Counted from the first letter of the stretch, positions 48,865 to 58,098 are shown. The stretch: DNA of 64,000 bases from Ralstonia sp. NFACC01 (GCF_900115545.1 NZ_FOWV01000008.1:182224-246223); one strand, 5' to 3'. Notes: generated by a model from the letters alone, not told the origin. Program-made: numbers and translations.

Positions 48865-50475
48865 TCAAGATGCGGCTGAAGGTGCGGCTTGCGCCGTGTG
48901 CATGAGTTGCTTCAGCGCCTGGACGAAATAGGCGCGATCGTGCGGCGCCAGGTCTTGCATGGCTTGCGAGAGGCGGTCCATCATCGTGCGGGCGGTGAGG
49001 TGATCGCCGTCCACATGGGCAAACCACGCCAGCTCCAACAGCAACCCGCTCACTTGCACGTGGCCGTAGCGATGCCGGCCGCTGTCGTGTTCGCGCAGGC
49101 GCAGTGCGGCCACGTCGGTCCAACGCTGCGGCCAGTAGCGCGCGTCGAAGGCCTCGGCAAACGGGCCGGCCTGCGTGCGGAGATCGGCCAGCGTGAGCAC
49201 TGCGCCGTGCCTGTCGGCGCGCGCAATCCGCATCAGCGCGATGGCATTCCACGCCGATTGCAGCGGTCCGCCGTTGCGCAGCGCCTGCCATTCGCTCATG
49301 GCCAGCCAGCGAACGGCATCGACGGTGCCGTCGGCATGCGTCGAGTTGCCGAGCACGTCGCGCAGCAGCCAGCACGTCATGCCGAGGTTGGCGGCCACCT
49401 GCTGGACGGCGTCGGAGGCCTGGCTTTCCAGTGCGGCAGCCAGCGCTGTTTCGAATTGCGCGACGATGCGCTGTGCGGCCTGGGCGCGTACGTCCAATGC
49501 AATGCCGTCGGCATCAGCGTAGAGCAGGCGGGCGCGCTCGATGAGGGCGCTGAGGTTGTTCCACTCGAAGCGGATCTGCGGGTGATAGCGCAGCAGGCTG
49601 CGGCCGGGCTCGGCATCGGCCAGGCGGGCGAGCAGGCCGGCGGCGAGGTCGAGGTCACGGCGGTCATACGCACACCATGCGGTGACGATGCGCTCCATGG
49701 CGGCGAGGTAGTCGTTGCCGAGCACATGGCGCTGCCTGCGGTGCGCGCGTAGTTGGGAGAGCAGGGCGCTCGCGCGTGTGGAATCTCCGAGGCGGCGCGC
49801 AGCCATTGCCTCGCCCAGGGTGACGAGGGCGCGCTGGAAATCGTTGTCGGCGGCGTCGCCGGCGTGGCGCAGCGCGAGCAGGGCACCGCCGCGTTCGGTG
49901 TCCGATGCGCCCGAGCTGGCGCTCAGCGCATGCAGCAGGCGGCCTTCGCGCATGGCGTGGCGCGCGGTCAGAAAGGCGTGCCAGAACGCGGGGTTGGGCG
50001 TGCCAGGCGCCGGGCCGGACAGCGCGCTGGCGCTGGCATCGGTGCTGTTGTCCGTGCTGCCATCTGGGGAGGCAATCCCGAGGAAGGCGCGCACATCGGC
50101 GTCATCGGCAATCCGTCCTTCAACCACGCAGACCACGCGTGCCGCGTCTTCGGGTGTGAGCCAGAAGGGCCCTTGGCTGCGCTTATCTGCGTTGAGGAAG
50201 CGCGGCTCGCGGTCGCGCTGTTCACCCCAGCCCGCTTGAACGCCCCAGTTCTGCCAATCGCGAAAGGCGCGGCTGATCATCATGCGCTGCGTGCTGGCGT
50301 CCGACACGGCGCCGCGCAGGTCGGCCAGGCGCACCAGCGGTTGCTCCGGCGACAGACGATGCGCGTATGCCAGCCGCACCAGCAGCCACAGGCTCTGGAA
50401 CGGCGCGCGCCGGCCATCCACGGTTTGCGGGGTGGTCAGTTCGACATGGAGGGCGGGCAGGGCAGGCGGCGTCAT
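48865..50475 (-). CDS. Likely inducer gene of the OXA beta-lactamases (ORF-RP3-like)
   Basis: A 536-residue, mostly alpha-helical protein with no signal peptide and no standard DNA-binding domain that I can name; the N-terminal ~90 residues (QSLWLLVRLAYAHRL, RMMISRAFRDWQNWG) could form a winged helix, and the rest looks like helical repeats. It is divergent from the OXA-60-type gene with 196 bp between starts. In R. pickettii, as I recall, an ORF of 532 residues about 190 bp from blaOXA-60 (ORF-RP3) was needed for induction of blaOXA-22 and blaOXA-60. Position, orientation and size agree. The upstream ATG at 50514 is an alternative start. Confidence 0.78.
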   Translation of the reverse strand: MTPPALPALHVELTTPQTVDGRRAPFQSLWLLVRLAYAHRLSPEQPLVRLADLRGAVSDASTQRMMISRAFRDWQNWGVQAGWGEQRDREPRFLNADKRSQGPFWLTPEDAARVVCVVEGRIADDADVRAFLGIASPDGSTDNSTDASASALSGPAPGTPNPAFWHAFLTARHAMREGRLLHALSASSGASDTERGGALLALRHAGDAADNDFQRALVTLGEAMAARRLGDSTRASALLSQLRAHRRQRHVLGNDYLAAMERIVTAWCAYDRRDLDLAAGLLARLADAEPGRSLLRYHPQIRFEWNNLSALIERARLLYADADGIALDVRAQAAQRIVAQFETALAAALESQASDAVQQVAANLGMTCWLLRDVLGNSTHADGTVDAVRWLAMSEWQALRNGGPLQSAWNAIALMRIARADRHGAVLTLADLRTQAGPFAEAFDARYWPQRWTDVAALRLREHDSGRHRYGHVQVSGLLLELAWFAHVDGDHLTARTMMDRLSQAMQDLAPHDRAYFVQALKQLMHTAQAAPSAAS

Positions 50476-50530
50476 GCAGGCAATCAGGCGAAGCGAAACG
50501 AAACGTGGCGCCATTGTGCGCCAAGCCCTT

Positions 50531-50557
50531 CGTTACAGGCGTTACGCGCGTGACGTG
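50531..50557. repeat. Three 9-bp direct repeats in the bla promoter region
   Basis: CGTTACAGG, CGTTACGCG and CGTGACGTG follow without gaps in the intergenic space between the ORF-RP3-like gene and the beta-lactamase gene, 115-141 bp before the bla start. They are candidate binding sites for a regulator of the inducible beta-lactamase. Confidence 0.45.
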
Positions 50558-50671
50558 AGGCTTGCCGCGCACGCTGGCGACGGCACGGCGCACTCCCTAC
50601 GATGCGCAGCGCCGGCTCATCTGCGCATCGACGGTTGCCGGCAGCCATCCACCCATTTCAAGGAGCGTTTC

Positions 50672-51487
50672 ATGTTCTCTCGCTGGTCGAAGACCTTCGC
50701 GTTTGCCCTCACGGCCTGCGCCGTTGCCATGAGCACCGCCACTGCCCACGCCGAGCTGGTCGTGCGCAATGACCTCAAGCGCGTGTTCGACGCAGCCGGC
50801 GTTTCCGGCACCTTCGTCCTGATGGACATCAGTGCTGATCGCACGTACGTCATTGACCCGGCGCGGGCCGCGCGGCGCATCCACCCGGCATCCACGTTCA
50901 AGATTCCGAACAGCCTCATCGCCTTCGACACTGGAGCCGTGCGCGACGACCAAGAAGTGCTGCCTTACGGCGGCAAACCGCAGCCTTACAAGCAGTGGGA
51001 GCACGATATGGCGTTGCCCGAGGCGATCCGGTTGTCGGCCGTGCCGATTTACCAGGAGGTGGCGCGCCGCGTGGGCTTTGAACGCATGCAGGCCTACGTT
51101 GATGCGTTCGACTACGGCAATCGCCAACTCGGCAGCGTGATCGATCAATTCTGGCTACGCGGCCCGCTGGAGATTTCCGCATTCGAAGAAGCGCGCTTTA
51201 CGAGCCGCATGGCGCTCAAGCAGTTGCCGGTGAAGCCGGGCACGTGGGATATGGTCCACCGCATGCTGTTGATCGAGCAGCAGGGCGATGCCGCGCTGTA
51301 TGCCAAGACGGGCGTTGCCACGGAGTATCAGCCGGAGATTGGCTGGTGGGTCGGCTGGGTGGAACGTGCCGGGCGCGTGTACGCCTTCGCACTGAACATC
51401 GACATGCCGCGCGAGGGCGACATGGCCAAGCGTATTCCGTTGGGCAAGCAGTTGATGCAGGCGCTGGAGGTGTGGCCGACGCCGTGA
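50672..51487 (+). CDS. blaOXA-60-like: Class D beta-lactamase, OXA-60 family
   Basis: A 271-residue periplasmic serine beta-lactamase that hydrolyses penicillins; OXA-60 relatives have been linked to reduced carbapenem susceptibility. A signal peptide ends at AHA (residue 27). The class D motifs are STFK (nucleophile Ser74, carboxylated Lys77), SAV (122-124), YGN (148-150), the omega-loop tryptophan in DQFWLRG and KTG (212-214). AAGGAG lies 6 bp upstream. The sequence is very close to my memory of R. pickettii OXA-60. It is an intrinsic chromosomal gene, with no mobile element beside it. Confidence 0.95.
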   Translation: MFSRWSKTFAFALTACAVAMSTATAHAELVVRNDLKRVFDAAGVSGTFVLMDISADRTYVIDPARAARRIHPASTFKIPNSLIAFDTGAVRDDQEVLPYGGKPQPYKQWEHDMALPEAIRLSAVPIYQEVARRVGFERMQAYVDAFDYGNRQLGSVIDQFWLRGPLEISAFEEARFTSRMALKQLPVKPGTWDMVHRMLLIEQQGDAALYAKTGVATEYQPEIGWWVGWVERAGRVYAFALNIDMPREGDMAKRIPLGKQLMQALEVWPTP

Positions 51488-51655
51488 GACGCGCACCTGT
51501 AGGTTCCTCTATCTGACCCGCAATTAGGGATGCCCGCACTCCACAATGAGATGGATCCGGAGGACGATGAAAATCGTAAAAAACTATTGCGGCGGTCCGC
51601 CGGAAGGCGGCCAGACGCGAAACATCGCCCGAGGGGCGAGCATCCGGGGGGTCTT

Positions 51656-52093
51656 ATGTTCAGGGTCTACAAGGCAATGGCCGTCGCCATCACGGCGGCC
51701 ATCGGAGCGAGTGGCGCGCTTGCAGGCGGCAGCCAGGACGGCGTGATTTATTTCACGGGCGCGATCGTCGAGGCCGGGTTCCGTGTGCAGCCGGCGCTGC
51801 AGGCGGCGGGCGCGGGCTTGCAGACGCGTCCCTCTGCGTCAGGCGATCAGGTGGTGCTCGACTTTCGCTCGACAGCGGTGCGGGTCGTGCCGGTCGACGT
51901 GTCAGTGGAGGCGCGTGCGGCATCCTCGCTCAGGCCCCTGCGGGTGGGCGATGCGCGCAGCAAGGCGGACGTCCTGGCCAAATACGGCGGTTTCAAGGCG
52001 AGCCTGCTGACGGCAAACAACGGCACGCTGACCTTGTCGCGCGCGCCGGGGGCGGAGCCAGCGCTGGCGGTGGTGACGCTGTCCTACCAGTAA
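51656..52093 (+). CDS. Exported small fimbrial-subunit-like protein
   Basis: A 145-residue protein with a signal peptide (residues 1-23, ending ALAG) and a mature part beginning GGSQDGVIYFTGAIVEAGF, the opening pattern of type 1 fimbrial subunits (GxIxFTGxIVE). It lacks the usual disulfide cysteines and no chaperone/usher genes are near, so an isolated fimbrial-like or periplasmic role is more likely than a true pilin. The 168-bp gap after the beta-lactamase gene holds G-rich inverted segments but no recognised element. It ends at a strong terminator. Confidence 0.6.
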   Translation: MFRVYKAMAVAITAAIGASGALAGGSQDGVIYFTGAIVEAGFRVQPALQAAGAGLQTRPSASGDQVVLDFRSTAVRVVPVDVSVEARAASSLRPLRVGDARSKADVLAKYGGFKASLLTANNGTLTLSRAPGAEPALAVVTLSYQ

Positions 52094-52098
52094 TGAAA

Positions 52099-52124
52099 AA
52101 GGCGGGGAAATCCCCGCCTTGTTT
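52099..52124 (+). terminator. Rho-independent terminator
   Basis: AAGGCGGGGA and TCCCCGCCTT form a 10-bp stem with a tiny loop, followed by GTTTG. It lies just after the stop of the fimbrial-like gene and faces the convergent opgD gene. Confidence 0.82.
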
Positions 52125-52157
52125 GTGAACCGTTGCGATTGACCGTTGCGACGACGC

Positions 52158-53771
52158 TTAAGACGCGACCGGCCCTACCGGCGATTGAAACGGGTGGTAC
52201 TGGTACAGCCACGTCTCCGACAGCGGCTTGCCATCCACCCGCAGGAACAACCGCATATCCACCGGTTCCTTCCCGTCCACCGTCAGATCGAACTGGGCGC
52301 GCCAGTGGCCTGGCACGCCGTTCGGCACGGCTTCGGTAAACACGTACGAGAACGTGCCGCGCGAGGTGCTGAGCACCGCCTCCGGTTTGGTGCCGAAGGG
52401 CAGCTTCTCCAGCGGGCCGCCCTTGAACTCGACCATGAACTTGCGCACGCCGTGCGGACGCGGCTGGCCCGGCTGGCCGCCGTTGCCCATGCGCGTGGCC
52501 ACGCAGCGCGCCAGTTGCGTCGGATATGGCTCATCGGCCAGCCAGTGCAGGCGATAGCGCAGACGGTACTGGCTGCCTGCGCGCGCCGGCGCCTTCGGCA
52601 CCCACATGGCGACGACGTTGTCGTGGATCTCGTCGTCGGTCGGGATTTCGATGAGCTGCACGGCGCCTTCGCCCCAGCCTTCCAGCGGCTCGACCCACAG
52701 GCTCGGGCGGCGCTCGTAATGCACGCCGTCCTGGTAGTTGTTGAAATCGCGGTCGCGCTGCAACAGGCCGAAGCCGCGCGGGTTGTTGTCACCAAAGGCA
52801 GACGCCATCGTGCGCGGCGGATCGTTCAGCGGGCGCCAGATGCGTTCGCCGCTGCCGGTCCAGAGGGCCAGGCCGTCGGAGTCGTGCACCTCGGGGCGCC
52901 AGTCGGTGGCGGTGCCCTTGGCCGTTTCCGAGAACCAGTACATCGACGTGGCCGGCGCGATGCCGAAGCGGTCGACATCCTTGCGCAGGAAGATGGCCGT
53001 GTCGATGTCCATCACCACGCCCTTCGTGCGGTGCATCACGAAGCGGTATGCGCCGGTGATGCTCGGGCCGTCGAGCAGCGTATAGATCGTCACGGAATCG
53101 GCGCGGTTGTCTGCCGGCGTGTCGAACCACACGTGCGTGAAGTTTGGAAACTCCTCCGGCTTGCCGGCCTGCGCCACGTCGAGCGCAATGCCCCGTGCGG
53201 AAAGCCCATATTGATAGAGCTCGCCGATGGCGCGGAAGTACGACGCGCCCAGGAAGGCGACCCAGTCGTTCTTCTTCCAGTCGAGTTTTTTCTGGTCGCC
53301 GAGGCGGCTTTCCTGGAAGCGGAAACCGGCAAAGCCGCTGCCGCGCGGCAGTTTGCGCGCCGGGCTGTCGGCAGGCATGTCGAAGTACGACTCGTCGTAA
53401 ACGATTTCGCGTGCGGCGCCTTTTTCCACCACGTGCATGCGCACCGGCGCGCGGAAGAACGTGCCCAGATGGAAGAACGTCACCGGAAACTGGCCCGGGC
53501 CGTCGGCAAAGAGCGCGTGGGCGGTGTCGAACTTGATCTTGCCGTGCGCTTCGTAGTCGATCTTGGCCAGGATGTCGGCCGGCGCCGTGGCGGGCGGCGT
53601 GTAAGGCTTGCCGGCCATCGTGCGGGCGCGTTCGATCAGCGCATCGAAAGAAAACGGCGCGGCATCGCCCAGCTTGACGCGATTGGCGGCCAGCGCCTCG
53701 GGCGTGATGCCGAGCGCCGCCAGCGTGGCGGTAACGGAGGCGGAGGCAAGAAGGGTTCGACGTGTGACCAT
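52158..53771 (-). CDS. opgD: Periplasmic glucan biosynthesis protein OpgD
   Basis: A 537-residue periplasmic enzyme of the MdoG/OpgG-OpgD family that shapes osmoregulated periplasmic glucans. The N terminus MVTRRTLLASASV then ATLAALG is a twin-arginine signal. Family segments seen include FFRAPVRMHVV, SYFRAIGELYQYGLSARG, DSDGLALWTG and FGLLQRDRDFNNYQD. The ATG at 53771 places RR directly after the start; an in-frame ATG at 53813 is possible. It converges on the fimbrial-like gene and diverges from a serine hydrolase. opgH is not in the window. Confidence 0.93.
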   Translation of the reverse strand: MVTRRTLLASASVTATLAALGITPEALAANRVKLGDAAPFSFDALIERARTMAGKPYTPPATAPADILAKIDYEAHGKIKFDTAHALFADGPGQFPVTFFHLGTFFRAPVRMHVVEKGAAREIVYDESYFDMPADSPARKLPRGSGFAGFRFQESRLGDQKKLDWKKNDWVAFLGASYFRAIGELYQYGLSARGIALDVAQAGKPEEFPNFTHVWFDTPADNRADSVTIYTLLDGPSITGAYRFVMHRTKGVVMDIDTAIFLRKDVDRFGIAPATSMYWFSETAKGTATDWRPEVHDSDGLALWTGSGERIWRPLNDPPRTMASAFGDNNPRGFGLLQRDRDFNNYQDGVHYERRPSLWVEPLEGWGEGAVQLIEIPTDDEIHDNVVAMWVPKAPARAGSQYRLRYRLHWLADEPYPTQLARCVATRMGNGGQPGQPRPHGVRKFMVEFKGGPLEKLPFGTKPEAVLSTSRGTFSYVFTEAVPNGVPGHWRAQFDLTVDGKEPVDMRLFLRVDGKPLSETWLYQYHPFQSPVGPVAS

Positions 53772-53966
53772 AGGTGCCTGTGATGTGACTGATGAATAAG
53801 AAGGGTCCGACATGGTAACGCGGGCCCAGGTTCCGACGCCGGCTGAACACTCCCCCGGATGGCCGATCCGCTGCCGTTTGGTCGCCCAGATCGACCATTC
53901 GTCGCAGAACGTTTGAACTTGCAAGTGCCGGCTACGATACTTAGGCCACTTCCGTTGGGGGCTGGG

Positions 53967-55109
53967 ATGACGCTACGACTGCGCAGCATCGGCATCGCTT
54001 TGGCATTGGTTTGCGCGGCATGCAGCGCCTGGGCGGCATCCTGCGATCCGCCCGCCCAGTTGAATGACGGCTGGCAGACCGAAGCCGACCCTGCCGCAGC
54101 CGGTTTCGATGCCACCCGCCTTTGCGCCGTCCTGCGTAATTTCGCCGAAGCCGATATCAACTTCCACAGCCTGCTCGTGGTGCGTCGTGGCCATCTGGTG
54201 GCGGAGGGCTATCACGCCGGCAAGGATGAGCGGGTGAAGGATCTGTTCCGCACCACGCGCACGTTCGACGCCAGCACGCTTCACGACATCCGCTCGATCA
54301 GCAAATCGGTGACGAGCCTGCTGTGGGGCATTGCGCAAGGGCAGGGGAAGATGCCGCCTCTCGATACACCGGCGCTGTCACTGTTTCCGCGGCTGGCCGA
54401 CCTGAATCGCGGCGGCCGTGAGGCGATTACGCTCTCGCAGATGCTGTCGATGTCGAGCGGCCTTGCCTGGAACGAATGGCGTGCGACGAGCCTGTTCAAC
54501 AACGACGAGTTCGGACTGTTTTGGCACACCTCTCAGGCGCATTACGTGTTCGACCGCCCGATGGCGGCGTCGGCTGGCACGCAGTTCAATTACAACGGCG
54601 GCAACACGGCGGTACTGGCGCAGCTGCTGGCAGAGCGCGTCGGCATGTCGTTGCCGGAGTACGCGCGCAAGCAACTGTTCGAACCGCTGGGCATCACCGA
54701 CTGGGAATGGGTGGACGATTACCGTGGCCGCCCGCTGGCGTTTGCCGGCGTACGCCTGCGCCCTCGAGACCTCGCGCGTATCGGCCAACTCGTGCTGCAG
54801 CACGGCCAGTGGAATGGGCGGCAGATCGTGCCCGCCGAGTGGATTGCCGAATCGACGCGCCCGCACATCGATACCGGCATGGGCTTGCAGTACGGCTATC
54901 AGTGGTGGCTCGGCAAGGTGGCGGCTGGTGGCACCGAACAGGCGTGGATCGGGGGCATCGGCAACGGCGGCCAGCGTCTGTGGATCGTGCCCGGGCTCGA
55001 CATGGTGATCGTCACCACGGCGGGCGATTACAACCAGTCTGCCTCCTGGAAGCAGGCTGAAACCCTGCTCGACCAAGTGATGACTGCCGTGCAGCCGACA
55101 CCCCGCTAA
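53967..55109 (+). CDS. Exported serine hydrolase of the class C beta-lactamase-like family
   Basis: A 380-residue protein with a signal peptide (residues 1-24, ending AWA-A). The catalytic SxxK is Ser110-Ile-Ser-Lys113 (RSISKSVTSLLWG), the second motif is FNYNGGNT in place of YxN, and WIGGIGNGG may serve as the third motif. Proteins of this type are esterases or DD-peptidases more often than true beta-lactamases. The ATG at 53967 follows a G-rich ribosome site. It overlaps no neighbour; substrate unknown. Confidence 0.82.
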   Translation: MTLRLRSIGIALALVCAACSAWAASCDPPAQLNDGWQTEADPAAAGFDATRLCAVLRNFAEADINFHSLLVVRRGHLVAEGYHAGKDERVKDLFRTTRTFDASTLHDIRSISKSVTSLLWGIAQGQGKMPPLDTPALSLFPRLADLNRGGREAITLSQMLSMSSGLAWNEWRATSLFNNDEFGLFWHTSQAHYVFDRPMAASAGTQFNYNGGNTAVLAQLLAERVGMSLPEYARKQLFEPLGITDWEWVDDYRGRPLAFAGVRLRPRDLARIGQLVLQHGQWNGRQIVPAEWIAESTRPHIDTGMGLQYGYQWWLGKVAAGGTEQAWIGGIGNGGQRLWIVPGLDMVIVTTAGDYNQSASWKQAETLLDQVMTAVQPTPR

Positions 55110-55138
55110 CGGCGGCGCGGTTGCGGGGCTACGCGGGC

Positions 55139-55618
55139 TTAAAGGAACCGGTCGAGAATCTTGCGGCTGTGCTTGTCCAGCGCAAGCAGATCTCGGATCA
55201 GGTAGTGGATGCCGTGGCTGTCGGAAATGAGCAGCGTGGTGCCGGTCAGGCGGCGGATGTCTTCTTCGCCGCGCAGCACGAGGTCGGTCTGGCCGCGGTC
55301 GGTCTGCACCGTCCATGTGCTGGGCGTGGCGTAGGTCGAAACGCCGACGATCTTGCGGATCTCGGGCATGAATTCACGCGCGCCGAGTTCGTCTTCGATC
55401 AGCGCACGCATCGGCGCGGGCAGCGCATCGGGCTGCGTGATCCATGCCAGCTCGTGGCCGTCGGTGCTCATCAGGCTCAAGCCCTCGCCCGCGGCGGAGA
55501 TCGGAAACGCGCGCACGGGCACCACGCCTTCATGCGCGGTGCCGTCGGCCAGGGTCATCACAAGCTTGCCGAAGCCGTTGCGGCTCAGGGTGAAATCGGG
55601 CGTTTGCATCGCAGTCAT
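55139..55618 (-). CDS. DUF1854 protein of the cyanophycin locus
   Basis: A 159-residue cytoplasmic protein of the DUF1854 family, seen beside cyanophycin synthetase genes in Burkholderiales. The C-terminal half carries TWTVQTDRGQTDLVLRGEEDIR and LLISDSHGIHYLIRDLLALD, typical of the family. It lies 13 bp downstream of the ABC transporter gene, so the two are co-transcribed and face cphA across a shared promoter. Biochemical role unknown. Confidence 0.82.
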   Translation of the reverse strand: MTAMQTPDFTLSRNGFGKLVMTLADGTAHEGVVPVRAFPISAAGEGLSLMSTDGHELAWITQPDALPAPMRALIEDELGAREFMPEIRKIVGVSTYATPSTWTVQTDRGQTDLVLRGEEDIRRLTGTTLLISDSHGIHYLIRDLLALDKHSRKILDRFL

Positions 55619-55631
55619 TTCAGATAAAGGA

Positions 55632-57938
55632 TCACTGCGCGTAAGCCGGCGCGGCGGCGTCCACGCGCTCGCCGTCGCTGGTCAGATCGGTGTCGGCATC
55701 GACATTGCGGGCCTGCGCCTGATAGAGCTTGTAGTACGCCCCTTCGCGTGCAAGCAGCTCATCGTGGTTGCCGACTTCGACGATCTGGCCGCGGTCCATG
55801 ACGACCAGGCGATCCGCCTTGCGCAGCGTCGACAACCGGTGCGCGATGGCGATGGTTGTGCGGCCCTGCACGAGGTTGTCGAGCGCTTTCTGGATTTCCT
55901 TCTCGGTGGTCGTGTCCACGGAAGACGTGGCCTCGTCCATGATCAGGATGCGCGGGTTGATGAGCAGCGCCCGCGCAATCGAAATGCGCTGGCGTTCGCC
56001 GCCCGACAGGGCCTGGCCGCGTTCACCGACCAGGGAGTCGTAGCCGTGCGGCAGGCGCAGGATGAACTCGTGGGCGTGGGCGGCACGTGCGGCGGCAATG
56101 ATCTCTTCACGCGTGGCGTCGGGCTTGCCGTAGGCAATGTTGTCGGCAATCGTGCCGAAGAACAGGAACGGCTCCTGCAGCACCAGACCGATGTTGCGGC
56201 GGAATTCCGAGACGGGCAGCGAGCGGATGTCGGTGCCGTCCAGGCGGATCGCGCCTTCCGACACATCGTAGAAGCGGCAGATCAGGTTCACGAGCGTGCT
56301 CTTGCCCGAGCCGCTGTGCCCCACCAGCCCGATCATCTCGCCCGGCTGGATAGACAGGTTCAGGCCGCGGATCACCGCGCGGTTGCCGTAGCGGAAGCCC
56401 AGGTCGCGCAACTCAATTGCCCCGTTCACCTTCTCGATGTGCACGGGCTTTGTCGGTTCCGGCACGCTCGACACGTGGTCGAGAATGTCGAAGATGCGCT
56501 TGGCACCGGCCGCCGCTTTCTGCGTAACGGACACGATGCGGCTCATGGAATCCAGGCGCGTGTAGAAGCGGCTGATATACGTCAGGAACGCCACCAGCAC
56601 ACCGACGGTAATGGCGTCGTGGCTGACCTGCCAGATCCCGAAAATCCACACCACCAGCAGCCCGACTTCGGTCAGCAGCGTGACGGTCGGGGTAAACAGC
56701 GACCACACCGCGTTGACGCGATCGTTGATCGCCAGGTTGTGCTTGTTGGCCTCGGCAAAGCGTGTCACCTCGCGCTTTTCCTGGGCAAAGGCCTTGACCA
56801 CGCGGATGCCCGGGATCGTATCGGCCAGCACGTTGGTGATTTCTGACCAGATCCGGTCGATCTTCTCGAAGCCGTGGCGCAGGCGGTCGCGCACAAGGTG
56901 GATCATCCACGCGATGAACGGCAGCGGCACAAGCGTCACGAGCGCCAGCCACGGGTCGATCGAGACCAGGATGACGGCCGTCATCGCGATCATCAGCACA
57001 TCGGTGGCGAAATCGAGCAGGTGCAACGACAGGAACACGCTGATCCGGTCGCTTTCCGAACCGATGCGCGCCATCAGGTCGCCGGTGCGCTTGCCGCCGA
57101 AGTATTCGAGCGACAGCTTGAGCAGGTGCTCGTAGGTGGTCGTGCGCAGGTCGGCGCTGATGCGCTCGGACACGCGCGCCAGCAGATAAGTGCGCGCCCA
57201 GCCCAGCACCCAGGCCACCAGCGCGGCGCCAAACAGGCCCGACAGGTAGAGCGTGACCCGGCGGTAGTCGACCGGTTGCCCGTTCTGGTAGGGGATCAGC
57301 ACCTTGTCCATCAAGGGCATCGTCAGGTACGGCGGCACCAGGGTGGCGGCCGTGCCGATCAGCAGCAGGGCGAAGCCGGCCAGCAATTCCCACCGATACG
57401 GCCGGGCAAAGCGCCACAGGCGCAGCAGCGCCCAGGTCGAGGGCGGCTGCTCCAGTTCGCGGCTGCATTGAGGGCAGTTGTCTTCACCGGGCGGCAGGGG
57501 TGCCTTGCAGGTCGGGCAGATGTCCGCGTCGGGCTGCGCGGCCTGGGCGCCGGTGGCCAGGGCGTTGCGCTGGGCATCGAAGGCGTCAGCCAGCCGCAGG
57601 GCGTCGGTGTTGTGGCCCAGCGTGTAGCGCCAGCTTGCCAGCCTGCGCTGCCCGTCGGACAGCTCCAGCGTGCCGACGCCGGCGTGGTCGCTATGGGCAA
57701 GCGTCATGCCAGGAGCGATGTCCCAGCTTTGTAAATCCTTTTCGCCGGGCGCTTGGCCGACCAGGCGGCGGTTCGTAACAACCAGCCACCCGTGGGTAAA
57801 ATGCAGCCTTGCGTCCAAATCCAGCTGCAGCCCGGCCAGGACGGTTTCATCTGGAGCAAGGCTTGAGCCGAGCACGACACTCCAGGGTTCCTGAGCGCGG
57901 GCGGCGGTGGGGGCGGACGATGGGGAGGACTGGGTCAT
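55632..57938 (-). CDS. ABC transporter (fused permease/ATPase) of the cyanophycin locus, with zinc ribbon
   Basis: A 768-residue half-transporter. Residues ~15-125 form a beta-rich domain, followed by a zinc ribbon with cysteines 141, 144, 155 and 158 (CPTC and CPQC), then six transmembrane helices (~180-470) and the ATPase with Walker A GHSGSGKST, signature LSGGERQ and Walker B ILIMDEATS. It should work as a homodimeric exporter or flippase-like pump. The cytosolic N-terminal module is unusual for this family. ATG 57938 is preferred to longer upstream frames, which are low quality. Its substrate and link to cyanophycin are not known. Confidence 0.87.
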   Translation of the reverse strand: MTQSSPSSAPTAARAQEPWSVVLGSSLAPDETVLAGLQLDLDARLHFTHGWLVVTNRRLVGQAPGEKDLQSWDIAPGMTLAHSDHAGVGTLELSDGQRRLASWRYTLGHNTDALRLADAFDAQRNALATGAQAAQPDADICPTCKAPLPPGEDNCPQCSRELEQPPSTWALLRLWRFARPYRWELLAGFALLLIGTAATLVPPYLTMPLMDKVLIPYQNGQPVDYRRVTLYLSGLFGAALVAWVLGWARTYLLARVSERISADLRTTTYEHLLKLSLEYFGGKRTGDLMARIGSESDRISVFLSLHLLDFATDVLMIAMTAVILVSIDPWLALVTLVPLPFIAWMIHLVRDRLRHGFEKIDRIWSEITNVLADTIPGIRVVKAFAQEKREVTRFAEANKHNLAINDRVNAVWSLFTPTVTLLTEVGLLVVWIFGIWQVSHDAITVGVLVAFLTYISRFYTRLDSMSRIVSVTQKAAAGAKRIFDILDHVSSVPEPTKPVHIEKVNGAIELRDLGFRYGNRAVIRGLNLSIQPGEMIGLVGHSGSGKSTLVNLICRFYDVSEGAIRLDGTDIRSLPVSEFRRNIGLVLQEPFLFFGTIADNIAYGKPDATREEIIAAARAAHAHEFILRLPHGYDSLVGERGQALSGGERQRISIARALLINPRILIMDEATSSVDTTTEKEIQKALDNLVQGRTTIAIAHRLSTLRKADRLVVMDRGQIVEVGNHDELLAREGAYYKLYQAQARNVDADTDLTSDGERVDAAAPAYAQ

Positions 57939-58098
57939 CAGTGGCGCAAAGAATTCAAAAAGCGCGTCCAAATGGCCAAAAAACAGCCCAAAACGGGAAA
58001 AGGACGAACATAAATCGAGGCAAGAGTGCGGCGTCGCAATTGTTGCGGCCTGCAAATTTTGCTCGCAAGTATACATAGCCACGCGAGCCGGGCATTTG

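Noticed and set aside
50672..51487. Acquired resistance gene on a mobile element
   Set aside because: No insertion sequence, integron site or change in base composition is seen; the gene and its divergent partner match the intrinsic chromosomal arrangement of Ralstonia.
51488..51655. Possible riboswitch in the G-rich leader before the fimbrial-like gene
   Set aside because: Some inverted GGCGG/CCGCC segments are present but I could not match any known riboswitch core, including c-di-GMP types.
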